From Apis mellifera (lineage: Eukaryota > Arthropoda > Insecta > Hymenoptera > Apidae): a stretch of DNA of 64,000 bases. This document shows, piece by piece, positions 25,801-39,400 of the stretch. The number at the start of each line of letters is the position of its first letter. Positions within the stretch are counted from its first letter, which is position 1. The stretch is taken from the NCBI RefSeq assembly GCF_003254395.2, contig NC_037639.1, positions 13,931,037 through 13,995,036 of the forward strand. The letters run 5' to 3'. The notes under the pieces were generated by a model. That model did not search any database. It worked only from the letters and a program-made list of their open reading frames with translations, and was not told where the DNA came from. Both the position numbers and the translations under genes were made by a program.

Positions 25801-28800
25801 ATTAGGTGTCCAACAAAAAGTTCCTTTTTCTCAACGATGGTAACTTTTGATCGAATTCGAATTATCGTTCGAAAGAACGTTCCTTCGTTTTTAAAAAGAG
25901 TCGCGATGATTATTCTAAGAATTTTCACAATCCTGTGCAACAGTTTCGAGCGATATGAGAAGCATTTTAGCTTGGGAAATCAGGTGTCGAAGCTAGCGAA
26001 ATCGTTTGCTCTCGCCACTCAAAAAGTGATACCGTTATAGAATTTAAACTTCAATTGAAACTCTATTTGTGGTTTTGTCATTCGATATTGCTAGCAATGC
26101 TACTACTTCATACTTGGTATTTATTTCTTTTTCTTCGATACTTCAAACGTTTTGTAAACAGATACGCGCAATTACGTATAATAAAATATTATTCATTCAG
26201 TTAATATTACATTTTTATTTATTCACTGCCCAATCAACAGATACCAAATATTTAAACCCGGAAATTTTAATTTGGAGGACGATGCATGGAGAAAGTTTGA
26301 TAATCGCGAGAAGAATCGGCGGAAGGATAAGAAGTCAAGCCAAAGACGAGCGTTACCTGATTCACGTAAAATCTTGAAAAAGAAAAGAAGGGGAGAGAAA
26401 GAACTTATCCGCTTAAATATTAATAAACGTTTTTGGATATGCTGGAGAGTGGCTGGTTCCCTGATTCAGAGGGGGAGGAGGAGGGGAGTGAGCAGAAATG
26501 GAAAGATCGTGTCGAGGATTTTTGTGGGGCGTTGAAACGAGGCCCACGAGGTGAAAATAGCGGCGCAACACCGCGACAGGAAGCGGTGGAACGACCGAAA
26601 ACGGTGCTCGGTAATTTCCGTGGTGAACAATTCGAGGCAGGGAGAAGTTGAGGGGCGGCGGTACACGGTGTTGGATGGTCCGCAGCTGTTGTTGAACGTC
26701 GCCCACGTGAACCTCTCGTGTTTCATTCAACGCCTCTACGCGCGCGTTTACGAACTCCGTCAAATCGGCCATTATGTTTTCTCCACGACCACGGCGTATA
26801 CGAAATTAGCGATCTCGATTTACTCCCGATTTCGCGCTTCCTTTCCACGCCGCTCGAGAACGGGGAAAGAGAAGAAATTCCAACTCTCCAAGGGAATTCA
26901 AACAGCTCCGCCAGCCCCAATTGTACCGCGTTAATAACGTTTCGTTCACCATCGTTTTACGCTCCATCCGCGTGTGTGTAGGTGCGCGTTCGTTCAAAAG
27001 GAAGGATGGTCGAGAAAAGAGAGAGGAAAGAAGGCGCTCGAAGCTGTTGTCGCTTCGGCCAGCTGTTGTCCGAGGCAACAACACTCGAGCAACTATGTAT
27101 CCCCGTTTCTAAAGAGCGGTATATTCAGAGCTCGAAGGGAAGAACGTCTCGGAAACAACGTTTCGTTCAATCGTTCGTAATCCGACGCTCGTCCCGGACA
27201 AAGGCGAAACGAAAGCGAAGTGGAGGAATAGAGCGCGTTTCAAATCGCGTAAATAAAATCGCGGGAATAAATACAACGGGGAATAAAAATAACGTCGATG
27301 CGCGATGATCGATAAATAATGGATAAGCGCGATGTGTTGTTTCCATGTGTTTGCCTGGAAATTTTTATAAATCTTTATAAAAACAAGATCTCGTTTTTCG
27401 AAAAGATTTTTATCGCCATCACGGGGGATGAACGACGCGATTTTTTGTTGGTGCTGCGACGCCATTAGGGGAATTTTTTTTCATTTCAGTTTTATCTTTA
27501 AGCTTTTGCGGAGGAAATCGAGAGATAGAAAGAAAGAGAGAGAGAGAGAGAGAGGTTTCACGGTTGGGCAAACATTTGTGCCGGCCAATAAAAAACGCAG
27601 TGTAACGAGTGTTATTGGACGGATGTAAGGTTTGTTAGCTCGTAGATAGGGAACGTAGCGAGGCAATATCGGCGGATTGCAAGATGCTCGAGCGAATTTT
27701 GGATCGTAAAGGACGTAAAATCTACTCGAGATTGCGCGTCAGTCCAAACAACGGGGCGAGATAATAAAAGAAACTATTCGATATCGTTTTGGAGGCGTAA
27801 CGTATACAGGGCCGGGTGTGCGTGTTTATTGATCTCCCGGGGAAAAGTGGCCGGTTAAAATTCAAATCGAGCTCATTTTTTTCCTTCTTTATCGCATCTT
27901 CGCGACGTTAATTTCGATCCATGGATTTAGATCGTTCGTTCAAGCATTCTTAATTATATCATTTTGAAGAGGAATTGAATTATAATTTAATTGAAAAACC
28001 AATCGAAAAAATGAATTTTTCAAAACAATTTCCACGTGATTCGCTACGACTCTCGATCATCCCTTGAAACGATTAATCAAACATCTCGCAGTGTCTCTCG
28101 ACAACCTTAGAAAATAGATTTAGAAAATAAATTTCAATCGTCGCGCCAGACGATTGCGCGCAAATAACAGAAACGACTGTCGTACCGGCGGGACAATTGC
28201 CCTCGAAGCGAAGGTGATAGGACGCGCGAGAAATCAACGAGACCTCCTCAATCTCCTGTGTACCCAGACGATTCGTCCGTAGTAGAAATGGCCGAGCGAG
28301 CGAACCTGTTCTCTCACTGTTTACCAACCATCATCTCGAGAGGAAACGCGGTAAAGTCGAGGTGTAACGGTCCTAATCTCCTGACTCTCGAGCGCGAAAG
28401 GTGACAATTGTAAAAAAGAAAAAAGAAAATAAAGGGATTTGGTCGACGTCTCAGCGGCGCCACAGTTTTCTCTTTTTCCAATTTTTTGCGTTCTCGTCGA
28501 TCGATCGTTGTATCAGAAAACCGATCGGAAGAGGAGAATTGGAAGGCGAATTAAAGGATACAATTCTACGTAAAAGATTATTTATCATTCCTTGATCCTG
28601 ATGATATTTTAATCGTCGAAATTATTAACCATTTCGAATAGTGTTGGAAAGATTTTACTTAATGTTTACATAATATAAATCATAATGTTAATAACATTTT
28701 GATAAATAATGAATTTCGCGACATTGTTCAGTTTGTCAACATTAAAATTCAATTGAAAGGATAATTTTCAGCATCTTTTCGAGTTTCTCGAATTGTCTAC

Positions 28801-29834
28801 GCTCCGCTGAAAGATTGTACGTGACAATAATAAATCGTAGCAATCGTCGTCCAACGAGAAGGTAAATTTTGCGTTTCGACGCGATCGATTCATTTCAACG
28901 GCAATCGAATCGAGGGCTGCTGATAATTGCGCAATTGCACGTAACCGTTCGATTAAACCGTGCAAGCGTGACGGTGCTCCTATCGTCAACATTTACGTTC
29001 CCGCATCACCGCAAAAGAAGAAAATATGAAGCGCAACGAACGAAGAAATTAATATTGAAAATCGAAACGAGCGAAACGTTTTACTCTGGTATACGTATAT
29101 CACCATACGATCGAAACCGAATTAACACTCCCCATTTTTTTAACGTCAACGTTCAATTATTTCCTTGGCAGACGTATAAGGACCGTAATTAAAACGTCTA
29201 TCAATACGATTCTTTTAATAAACCGTTCTAACCATCTTCCCTTTAACCGGCCTCTGTCAATCAAGAAGAATATATCGGAACGTCCCAAACACCCCTCGAC
29301 ACGTTCCAAACACACCCCTGTCGTTTTATAGCCCTCGTATAAAAAAAAGAAGAAACGACCACGGGAGAGAATATTTTCTTTTTTAATCCTGGATGGAGGA
29401 TAAAAAGGATGGAGGAGGAGGACATACCCCTTAACCCGGGGTATCAATCAGACAGCGCCGCAAGATCCTTCGCCCCCTCGACTTGCAGAGAAATTAGCTT
29501 TCTCCCTGGCGGATATTAAACGAATGATTACAATGTCGTAGACAAGGAAGACGCGGCAGGGGGTCCCCGTGCCAAGGATTATTACCACCGCCGGGTTCCG
29601 TATCACGTCAACGGGATCCGCAACGTGTTCGCACGGATATTAAATTATTATTTTCGAACGAGGAGGAGAAGGAGGGAACGATAAAGGGTGGATTAAAACG
29701 CGCTTACGCTTTATTGTATAAGATAAAAGAGGGGAGGGAGGGAAGAGCTCGAAGGGGAACCCTTGCCAACGAAATAATAATCCGCCCCTTCGCTCGCCCC
29801 TTAACTTAACTTTTGTTTAATTAACGACCGAAAT
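22801..29834. other. Long non-coding stretch with CpG-rich patches
   Basis: No supported gene. CpG-rich patches lie at about 22,870-23,180, 24,000-24,250 and 26,540-26,930. TC or AG runs lie at 24,969-24,990 and 27,533-27,554. A minus-strand ATG frame from 26,772 starts with protein-like sequence (MADLTEFVNARVEALNE) but has no clear donor or recognisable domain. A minus-strand acceptor at about 28,815 opens onto a 20-residue frame that then stops. Both are noted but not called as genes. Confidence 0.45.
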
Positions 29835-30710
29835 TAGGCCTAGGAATCGATCGTCAGAGAGAGGAATCATTTCACCGCGAAATTTATTTATTTTTTTCGA
29901 ATTATACCACGTGTCCATTCGAGAAATAATCTGTCGTTAAGGGCGTAGAATATCGTCCACGAGAATTCTTTACTCTCAATTTCATAATCTCTGATTAATA
30001 AGAAGCATTCGAATAGATTTTTTATATCTTTAAGAAATTTTATCTTGAAACCGAGATTAGACTTAGGCATCGATCGCCAGGAATCACTTCACCGCGAAAT
30101 TTATTTATTTTTTTCGAATTATACCACGTGTCCATTCGAGAAATAATCTGTCGTTAAGGGCGTAGAATATCGTCCACGAGAATTCTTTACTCTATTTCGT
30201 AATCTTCGATTAATAAGAGCGAAGCATTCGAATAGATTTCTTATATCTTTAAGAAATTTTATCTTGAAACCGAGATTAGACCTAGGCATCGATCGCCAGG
30301 AATCACTTCACCGCGAAATTTATTTATTTTTTTCGAATTATACCACGTGTCCATTCGAGAAATAATCTGTTAAGGGCGTAGAATATCGTCCACGAGAATT
30401 CTTTACTCTCAATTTCGTAATCTTCGATTAATAAGAGCGAAGCATTCAAATAGATTTCTTATATCTTTAAGAAATTTTATCTTGAAATCGAGATTAGGCC
30501 TAGGCATCGATCGCCAGGGAAGGGAATCACTTCACCGCGAAACTTATTTATTTTTTTCGAAATAATAAATAATAAATAATCTGTATCTTAAATATCGTCC
30601 ACGAGAACCCTTTACTTTCAATTTCATAATCTCTAATTAATAAAAGCAAAGCATTCGATTCGTGAATAGATATCTTTAAGAAATTTTATCTCGAAACAAT
30701 TATCGTCACT
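29835..30710. repeat. Minisatellite, about 220-bp unit, 4 copies
   Basis: The landmark CACCGCGAAA.TTATTTATTTTTTTCGAA has its ACCG at 29,874, 30,091, 30,310 and 30,534, spacings of 217, 219 and 224 bp. Units begin AGATTAG(G/A)CCTAGGCATCGATCGCCAG and include ATACCACGTGTCCATTCGAG, AGAATATCGTCCACGAGAA and ATATCTTTAAGAAATTTTATCT. Copies 1-3 are nearly identical; copy 4 has lost the CACGTG-containing segment and is more diverged. Confidence 0.92.
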
Positions 30711-31400
30711 CAGAAATCATCTCGACTCGTTACTCGATTACACCGATTGAAAAAGAGTTAAAATCTTCCAAAAGATTTTAACATCGATCTAATCGATTCT
30801 TTTCATTACAGGAGAACAGTGCTCGTTTATTACGTTTCAACGTTTCTCGAATAACAAATCCACATCATCCAACGAATGAAGAATTTTCTGTTCATTGATA
30901 ACGAGACAACCGGTTAGTGCACCGCTCCAATTCCCTGCAAACGAGATTCGCGCGGGGAATTGCACGAGGAAACACATTTCCCGCTTCCTCGAATCCGCGG
31001 CTTGCTTATTCAACGCTCGTGGAAGGCCTCCTGCCGTGCTCGAAACGCATCCATAAATACATACGGCCACGCGCACGTGTACGACGCGCTTATCCGATCC
31101 TCCAGGTACAGCGCCGAGTGAGAAATCATGCGATGCCGATGGATGGATTCCCTTGCCGGGTTAAGAAAGGGAGGAGGATACGGGAGAACCTTGACGGATG
31201 AAGACGGGAGAAGCAGGCGGCCGCGTTTGGTGGAGAAGAATTCGAGGGAGAAGAATTTTTCTCGAGGTGTTTTTCGCGCGTGGTCGCCGTGGCTGGTTTG
31301 TCAGCGGCCTGGCTACGTGACTAACGAACGGTTGACGGTTGCGATGCCGGAAATGGGCTTCGTGTGCTCGGGCTGGGAAGAGAAACAGAGAGTCGGTGTA
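30711..31400. other. Non-coding spacer
   Basis: No supported gene. The stretch from 30,900 to 31,350 is relatively GC-rich, with open frames on both strands but no recognised domain. The plus-strand acceptor-like TTTTCATTACAG at about 30,811 has no partner. Confidence 0.4.
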
Positions 31401-31700
31401 AACTCGATCTCAATTTTAGGCTCGCGATTAACAACGAACGAGAGGTTAAAGTTTGAACAATCTCGGGAACAATGATCGAAAAAGTTTTGTATATAAATTT
31501 ATTTTTTTTGTTTTATATATATATAAAATAAACGAGGGATCGTTCATTTTATATATTTATTTTAAAACTCGATCTCAATTTTAGGCTCGCGATTAACAAC
31601 GAACGAGAGGTTAAAGTTTGAACAATCTCGGGAATGATCGAGAAAGTTTTGTATATAAATTTATTTTTTTTGTTTTATATATTTATTTTATATATTAGTT
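31401..31700. repeat. Tandem duplication, 165-bp offset, 2 copies
   Basis: The sequence starting AACTCGATCTCAATTTTAGG at 31,401 is repeated at 31,566. About 125 bases are near-identical, ending in GTATATAAATTTATTTTTTTTG and TTTTATATAT. The second copy lacks a few bases around GGGAACAATGATCG. High identity suggests a recent duplication. Confidence 0.9.
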
Positions 31701-33366
31701 AGGGATCAAAATATGGACAGAGAGGCGGGAAATATGTTGGCGGGAATTGGAGGAAATTTCAGAGAACGAATCTTCTTTCGTCGTGTTAAAGAGGATTGTT
31801 ATTCAACTATTCAAACGAGAATGGAAACTTACTTTACGGGAATTTTGTGTTTCGAAAATTACTATTTACCAACTTTCTACCAACTGTCTCTTCGAGATAT
31901 CAATTTCGGAATCAAAATTATCGCTACGATTAAGCAAACACGAATCTTATATCTTTAATCCTCGTGTATCCCTTCGTCCTCATCTCCACGATCAAATCCA
32001 AAGTTTCGTGCGTTTGTACATCATTCGATTCCCCCTTTTCGCAAAGACGAATATAATCTACTTTGACCTCGATCGAAACCTAAACTGTTTCACGCAACAA
32101 AAACTGTGTATCTATTTAAAACGTGTATTATCATTGAACTTGTTCTTTTCAAATATTCTTAAAGATACATCGTGTTGAACGAATGAAAATTTTCCAATAT
32201 TAATTCGAAAGAATATTCGAAGGGAAATGATTCTTCTTTTCATCTAATCGAATTTAAGGAACGCGTGGATCTCGAAATCGAGAAGACCCTCCAGAAAATT
32301 CGAGAAATCCGAATTTGTTTTTAAACCGAGAGTCTCATCTTTTTCCCGGAAATCGATGAGCCGTGTTTCCGGGAAAAGGGTCGGTTTAAATTTCTCGTTC
32401 AAAATCATCGATCGTCGAACGGTGCGAATCCGCCCGAAACGCATGATCGATTGAAAGAGTAATTGCGGTTGTCTGGTTGGAATGATTCCAGAGCAACAAG
32501 TTTTGTTGCGTGCCATGAAATCGTTCTTGATGAAGATGAGATCCAAAAAAAAAAAAAAATCCTCTGATAATTAACATAGCACGTTTAATCGAAATTTCGT
32601 TTAAATTCTCGTCGCCTGTCGGATTATAGTGTTTCCAGCAGTAAAATCACTTTTTCGAATCGAAAATTCCGCGTTAAAACTTGGTCGTTCAACAATCAAA
32701 GTTTTCGATTTATACAATTTCGAGTTTTAATCTGTAACATTTTAAGCTTGCGATTAATGCGATTAAAACGGTGGTAAGCGTGGAAATAATGATGGATTCG
32801 AGGCTTCGCGGCCGAGAGGCGAGTCTCAGTCGTCGCTTCGAACGATAGGATCTAACCGGACGAAATTATTTTTTATTCCGATTTCTTTGCTTGAGATTTA
32901 ATTTTTCAGAAAGCAATAATGCTTCTTTCATTACAATTTATCATTTCATAAAAAATGTATATAACATAAAAATATAATTTTAATTACTATAGGATAAAAA
33001 TATACAAATATATAGAAAAATAAAATAAATTAATTATAATATAACTTAAAATAAAATGGGGAAAAGGTTAAATAAAAATGAAAAGAGCAAAACAAAATTA
33101 TAATTTCTTTTGAATACGGCCTATAATATTAAAAATATGTTAATTTTTTTTTACTATTTGAATCTGAATTCGATGACTTGCGTAAGAAGGGCGAAATGCA
33201 TAAATTTTAATACAATTTGTATTAAAAACTAACAAGAAAGATGATCGAATCTATTGAAAATGAACTTCATCCATCATTTAATATTCATTATTCGAACTAC
33301 TATTTCACACGACATTCTTAGACTTCTTTATTTCTTTATCACTTGTCTAAAATCATTTTACGTTAC
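31701..33366. other. AT-rich non-coding DNA
   Basis: No supported gene. The stretch from 32,900 to 33,250 is very AT-rich with poly(A) and poly(T) runs. Open frames near 31,747-32,178 are AT-driven and show no family features. Confidence 0.45.
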
Positions 33367-33424
33367 CTGTAAAACTAATTCGTCATGTATGCGCAAAAAT
33401 CGTGTCGAGTTGCTAGGCATTCGA
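33367..33424 (-). CDS. Candidate 58-nt exon of an unidentified minus-strand gene
   Basis: On the minus strand the acceptor CGACGACTTTTTTCAG ends at 33,425 and a donor TTACAG|GTAACG begins at 33,366. Of the three frames only one is open: one base completes a codon, then RMPSNSTRFLRIHDELVLQ, ending in phase 0. That entry phase is the one left by the ATG exon at 45,139-45,248, and the exit phase suits the micro-exon at 11,261-11,303. A short exon is open in one frame by chance fairly often, so this stays tentative. The peptide is not recognised. Confidence 0.25.
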
Positions 33425-36400
33425 CTGAAAAAAGTCGTCGAATCTTAAAAATCATCTTTTGAAGGACAGGGCGGATAATAGCCGAATGTTGGGATATTTC
33501 GAGGTATATGGGGTAATATCGGTCACGGATTAACCGATAAATCGTTGATTCGACGGGAGAAGTTGTAGACGAGGCCCACGAGATGAGTAATTGGACGGAA
33601 ATGGAGGTTTAAAGTCGGGAGAGGGTGAGCCGCGGGCCGCTTTAATGTTCCCCACAAATCCTGATTCTCGTTTACAGAATCGATATCGCGGCTAATGCGC
33701 CGGGACACCCATTTATCTCTGATTATTAGATAAGTGAGATACGCGTCGCACACGCTTTGCGCCCATCGAAAGGGACCCCACCGTTGTAATTGTGGCGGAC
33801 GTTGCTCGACTCTATAATACACTGAAAATAGGATCTATCTTAAGACTCGTCGTTCCCGATACATCATCACTGTTTCGTACACCTGTGCGTGTATAACTTT
33901 CCATGTTCGATAATTGCGTGATGGATGCAGGTTTCGATCCAACGTTTCGAGCAAGATGTTTAAACAAAAATGAAAGTTGCATTTTTTCCAACATATTTAA
34001 TTTGAATTATCTCGAAGTATATTAGGAAGTAAAATTATAAGTTATTTTGGTGATATTTTGAACTAGAACTTCCTTAAAAGTACAAAGAAAATCCTTTAGT
34101 TACATTGACCCTGCATCCATTGTCGATGAACTCTAAACTCTATGGAATTCCAACTAGAATGAACAGAGCACGTAATCGCTGGAGTAATATCAGTGGAGTA
34201 ATGTTCAAAAATATCACGAAATATTTTCCCCGGTTCCTCAGAAAATTTGCATAAACATTCACAGCCGCGCCAATCACCTAAATGTCGCTCACTTTTTATT
34301 AACCCCGCCTCTCTCTCCCCCCGTTTCTTTATTATTCATCCACCAGTAATTTGGGAAGCACGCGACCGCCAGCGATTCACCAGAAGCGGTTGAAGAAAGA
34401 CGTCGATGAAAATTTCTCCCCCCTTTGCAATTTTGCTCGGTACGCGGCCACGCGCGTGACGAGAATTAAACAACACTCGCCACGCGGCGAGCGTATAACG
34501 CGAATTGGACGATAATAGTTTCTCATTTTTCGTGCTGGTTCCGCTCGACGGGCCGCCCACTCGTTTTTCCTTTTTTTCCGTCCATCGATCCATTCGAACA
34601 CGATTCAAAAAAGAAAAGAAGAAAAGAAAAGAAAAATTACGAGCCTAGCCGATTCTTTTTAAACGCGTCGATTGATCGCCGATTTCGTGGAAAAAAAAAT
34701 GTGGAGGAATCGAAGAAGAGAAGAAGTTTTCGCGAAGACGAATTCGAGAACGATTCCTCGAGAGGTTGCAGCGGGTGACGCGAGCAGAGGATCGCGCGAA
34801 CGACGAGTCGAAGCCAGTCGAAGGACGGAGGCGAGGAAGAGGAGGGGAAGTGTGGTGAATGGCTGGAGGAATCAATGAGGATGGCGTCGCTCTGGGGCGT
34901 CGACGTTTCAGCCTAGCGCCGCGACGCCGACTCTCCTCCGCGAGAGAGATCCTTCCTCGAGCAATCCGTAGGACTAGAAAAGGGAATTCGATCGATTACC
35001 TTTCAAACTTTCCCTTTATTATCTCTCTTACATCGATTCCAATTCGTGTCGTCTCGTAAATTCGATTGTATTTGGACTTGTGCCCCCCTCCTTGAAATCT
35101 TAACGGTTCGTTAACCGGCCAAGGGTTGAGGGGATATGAATTTAACGAACAATGGAAAGGATTCGCTTCGATATTGTTTCTTGTTGAAACTTTAACTCGC
35201 CCTCCAAGTCGAGTTCGCCCCTCAAACACGTGGCTATATTGCTAGCTCCCTCGAACGAAAGAAAGTTTGCCAAAGTTTATTTACAATCCACCGCAATTTT
35301 GCGTTTTCTCCAACACGTCCACATTTTCGTTATATCGTGGCTAACATATACGTATCGAATATATATATGTATATATATTCCGGAACTTGCAAATCGGCGG
35401 CATCGGTCTTAAATATGGATTAAGGGCGAGGAATTGACGGGGCGAATTCGCGCGACACGGTTAACAGAATCAAATCGACTCGAATCGTGCCCTCTTCCCC
35501 TCCTCCCAGGCTTGCTCCACTCGCGTAATTATATCCTCCACCTCGCTTTAATAGATTCCATTCCAAAGTTTCGCATCGTTGTTGACGCGTTTGAAAACGG
35601 AGAGGCATGATTTATAAACAGCGTGACATCACCACCACTGGAATAGATTTCTAATCACGAGCGTGAATTACGCTATTTTATATACTGGTTTGGCTGAAGA
35701 ATTTATATTGATCCTATGTATTAATTCTTGAAAAGAAAAAGAAACGAGAAGAAAGTATTCGTATTCGATCGAATTTATCGAGATACGAAATAAGCAGAGA
35801 TTTCTAAAATTCGCATTTTTAACGGAAATAAAATTAATCCTATATTTTCTGCTCCTTTTCACATATAGAACAACTTCTTATCCATAGTTATTCACTATCT
35901 AATCGAAAATTTTCCAAACTTGATTTTAAAAAAATATCGAGGAATCCTCTCCCACTCGAACGCCAATAATAAATTCAAAGATCTCGATAATCTATTGCGG
36001 GATAAAAATTTCCCAATCTTTCATTACGAAATTAATTTCCCCGTTAAAATGATTAATTATCGAGTCCATCGAGTTTAGCGGTCGGACAATTCGAGAGAAT
36101 CTGGGGGGTCAAGTTTGCGAGTTCCCAGCGGTAAAATTAGCATTTGTGAGTTCCATTGTCGAATCACGAATCGAACTTGCTTGATTTCCCCGAACCAACG
36201 AGTTTATATTTTCCGCCTTTGGAGAGCCACGCTCTAATCCAGCTTCGGTTCGATTACGTAGAAATGCAAATGGCGGCACGCGAGAAGCGCACGTGTGCGA
36301 GCACCGTGACATTGAACGTATAAGCTTATATCCGAACCTAGTTCTCGATACATCGGATACAAATGCTGCATGTCGTACACACGCGCGTGCACATTCACAC

Positions 36401-39400
36401 AAAGGAGCGCGCTTACCACGAGCATCCATTACGAACGTATTCAACCGAAAATTGTTTCGCCCTAATCGTCATCTCTCTTTCTCTCGCTAGATGGAACGTG
36501 CCACTACTAATTTCTGGCAGGTTGCTGGCGGTGTGCAGCGCGCATGGAATAAGATATATCCGTTTAATTTGCCGAGCCAATGAAAATCGTTTGCAGGAAA
36601 GGAGATTTTGGGACGTGAAGCTCGATCGAGTATCGCGTAACTTTCTTCGAAATTCTCTTTCTCGATGAAAAAAGTTGGGAAAAGAAATGTGATTCGAGAG
36701 GGGGGATATCGTCGTGGCACACGGGAGTATCGAGAAAGGATTCTATGGAATTGAACGAAAGAAGGGGAGGAGGGGAAGGAAAATACGATTTACACGAAAC
36801 ACGTTGCCAATCGAAAAGTTTCGAACACGTGTTCCTTTATAATTTTAGTCTCGATATAGTTGTAAGTTTTTGTAGATCTGTCTCGTGGTTTTTTTCTTCT
36901 ATTGCCTTTTATCTTCTATGAGGGATAAGATCGTTCTCGTTAAGGAACGAAATGTAGGGGACGTTAAATTGTATCCCGCAGTTTTTACCCTACGCGTAAT
37001 AAACGATATCTTCCTTTTGCTCCCTTGAAACGCGATTATTTTCGGTTAAACTAATCAATAACAATTTCTCTCCCTGTCCTGTCCTGAACCTATATCTTTA
37101 TTGCACATTTATCATTCGATCGAGCGAAATATCTTTCTCCGAAACAATAGAATTTTTCGTAATCGCAATATCTTCGAATCCAAAGATAGAAAAAAAAAGA
37201 AGAAGAAGAAGAGCATCGTTTCTTACGATTCTCGTTAATCAACGAGTAACATCAAAAATGTCGAACCTTTGTCTCGTACTTATTATTAGATCCTATACAA
37301 AAATTCCAAACTTCTGTGCGATAATTAATTCGAAAATTCTTCCACTGAGAGAGGAGGGGGGGTAAATACGTGCCAACGTTGTTTTGTCACGACGACAATT
37401 ATTTATAGCTATCAAAATATCCCGATGGAAAGCCGTTGGTGTGTTGGATGGCAGGCAGAAAACGGTAGCCCCGGATGACCCAAATAATTGAGTGCCCCGA
37501 TAACCCCGATTCGACCGATGAACAAGAATGAGAATAGGATAACAAGAGTCTGGGGGATAAGGTTGGATAGGGCGAAAATAAAGAAGAAAGGTGTTACGGT
37601 TAAAACTTGTTTCCAGTTGTTGTTCCTCCCTTCTATCTCTCTCTCTGTCTCTCTTTCTCGAAAAACTTTTGGAGCAAGGAAGGAGTTGAAAAAAGAAGTC
37701 TAGAGTTGCTCGAACTCTGAAGTCTCGAACGAGTAAAATTCTTTCTAACAATCCTAAGATCCTAAAAGAAAAAAAAATCACAATTTAAATTATTTAGATC
37801 GACATTATCTCGATATTACGATTTTCTCGTGGATTGTTTCACAGAGAAAACTTGAAAGCGAGGATGGAAACAACGGATCGTTCACGTTCGACTAAGGTTG
37901 GATTAAACGATGCAGAAATCGTGGTCAAAGGAAACGAGTTTCGCAAATGCTCCATCCTTCGGCAAGATATAGAGGGACGCAACACAGAGGGCAGACGTCC
38001 TGGGGAAATGGCGGTAAATTCGTGTAAACATGTCGTGGTCGGTCGGCAAGCGAGGGCAAGATTGAAGTTTGTGTATATATAAATCGGCAGGCGTTCGCGC
38101 GAATAAAATGTCAAAAGTCTTGCGTACTTACGCCGTAATGCTTCAAACAAACTAAAATTGGAAGAATCGTGAAACAGTGGTTGAAAAGCGTCCGAGTTCC
38201 GATAATAAACTGTTCCCTCGTTATCGATACCTGTCGAATAAATGGCTCGACGAACGACTCGAAGAATTTTCCTTTCCACGAATTAACTCGAAATAAATTA
38301 GAGGGGAAAAGAAAGAAGAAATTCACGCGAAATTTGATTTCAAAAAAAAAAAGAAGAAAATATTAAATTTAAAATCCGATTGTAATAGTTTGTAATTATT
38401 TCACGTAATACAAATTATTTTTTATTGTCGATTATCAGTTTTCGACAATTTCTCTAGTTCCAATAAATCCATTTCCCAATCCTATCCTATTCTCTACTTC
38501 TCGAGAAAACTTTCAATCTCGAATTTCTTCTCTCGCTTCGAATTCGAGCAGAGACATAGAACCCTCTTAGAGTCAATTAGAAAGAACCGATAAGGGATGA
38601 ATAAGATTAATTAACGCTCGCTCGAGAAACAAACGAGGCGCATCCTTGATTTGTTCGCATCGGACAAGTTTGCACGAAACAATTGTTATCGAGATGAATT
38701 TATCCGCGGCGTGGTTTATCGGACAATGGGCGAGAGATCCGTGCGAGGAGATTAAGAGATGAAAAATGGCAATAACCAGGTCTAAGCTTAGCGAGCGGGA
38801 ACGAATTCGTTTCGATTCGTTTGCTTGAAAAATTATTAGATTATACGTCCGGTACTTTGTCGAGCAAAAAAAAAAAAAAAAACATTCGACGATTTACGAT
38901 CAAATTTCTCGATCGAAACATCCCCCGGAATAACGAAGAAAATATATCCTGTCCAAAGTCACTTCGTAATTGAATTTGAATGAACTTCTTTCTTTCGAGT
39001 CGCGAACGGATGAATCCTCGTGGATTACGTAACAATTTGCCACATGGCGCAATACCGGTGCTCGCATTTCTTTCTCTTGGCAGAAAGTGGAAAGAGGGGG
39101 AGAGAGAGAGAGAAAGAAAAAACGCGGAAACGGTCGAATATAATTCATGCCGGCATCCTAGTATTATATAAACAAGCAACATTTTTGCAATCAGTGCTCC
39201 ACGTTGATCGTTGCATCGATCCTCTGGCTCCGTGCACGCGCCGTTTCTTGCCTCGTGTACGGAAGACAATACGCAAGTACGAGGGATGAAAAGTTGAAAA
39301 ACGAGAGTTGAAAGACGAAGTTTTCGTGATTTAAAATTATTAAAGAGAAGAGTTATCGGCCATCGAGAAGACGCGCTGGTAAAATAGTTTTGTCAGTCAG

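Noticed and set aside
25804..25836. TAGGTGTCCAACAAAAAGTTCC resembling a mariner terminus
   Set aside because: No matching inverted partner and no transposase remnant nearby; similarity is too short.
28749..28815. Minus-strand acceptor AATCTTTCAG opening onto ERRQFEKLEKMLKIILSIEF then a stop
   Set aside because: Attractive coiled-coil look, but 20 residues without a donor or polyadenylation signal is within chance; phase does not fit directly after the other candidate exons.
37293..37781. 162-codon minus-strand open frame
   Set aside because: Low-complexity content and overlapping plus-strand frames; no supporting signals.
38129..38148. Possible 20-nt minus-strand micro-exon between CCAATTTTAG and GTAAGTAC
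   Set aside because: Too short to judge; splice-like pairs at this spacing are expected by chance in 64 kb.
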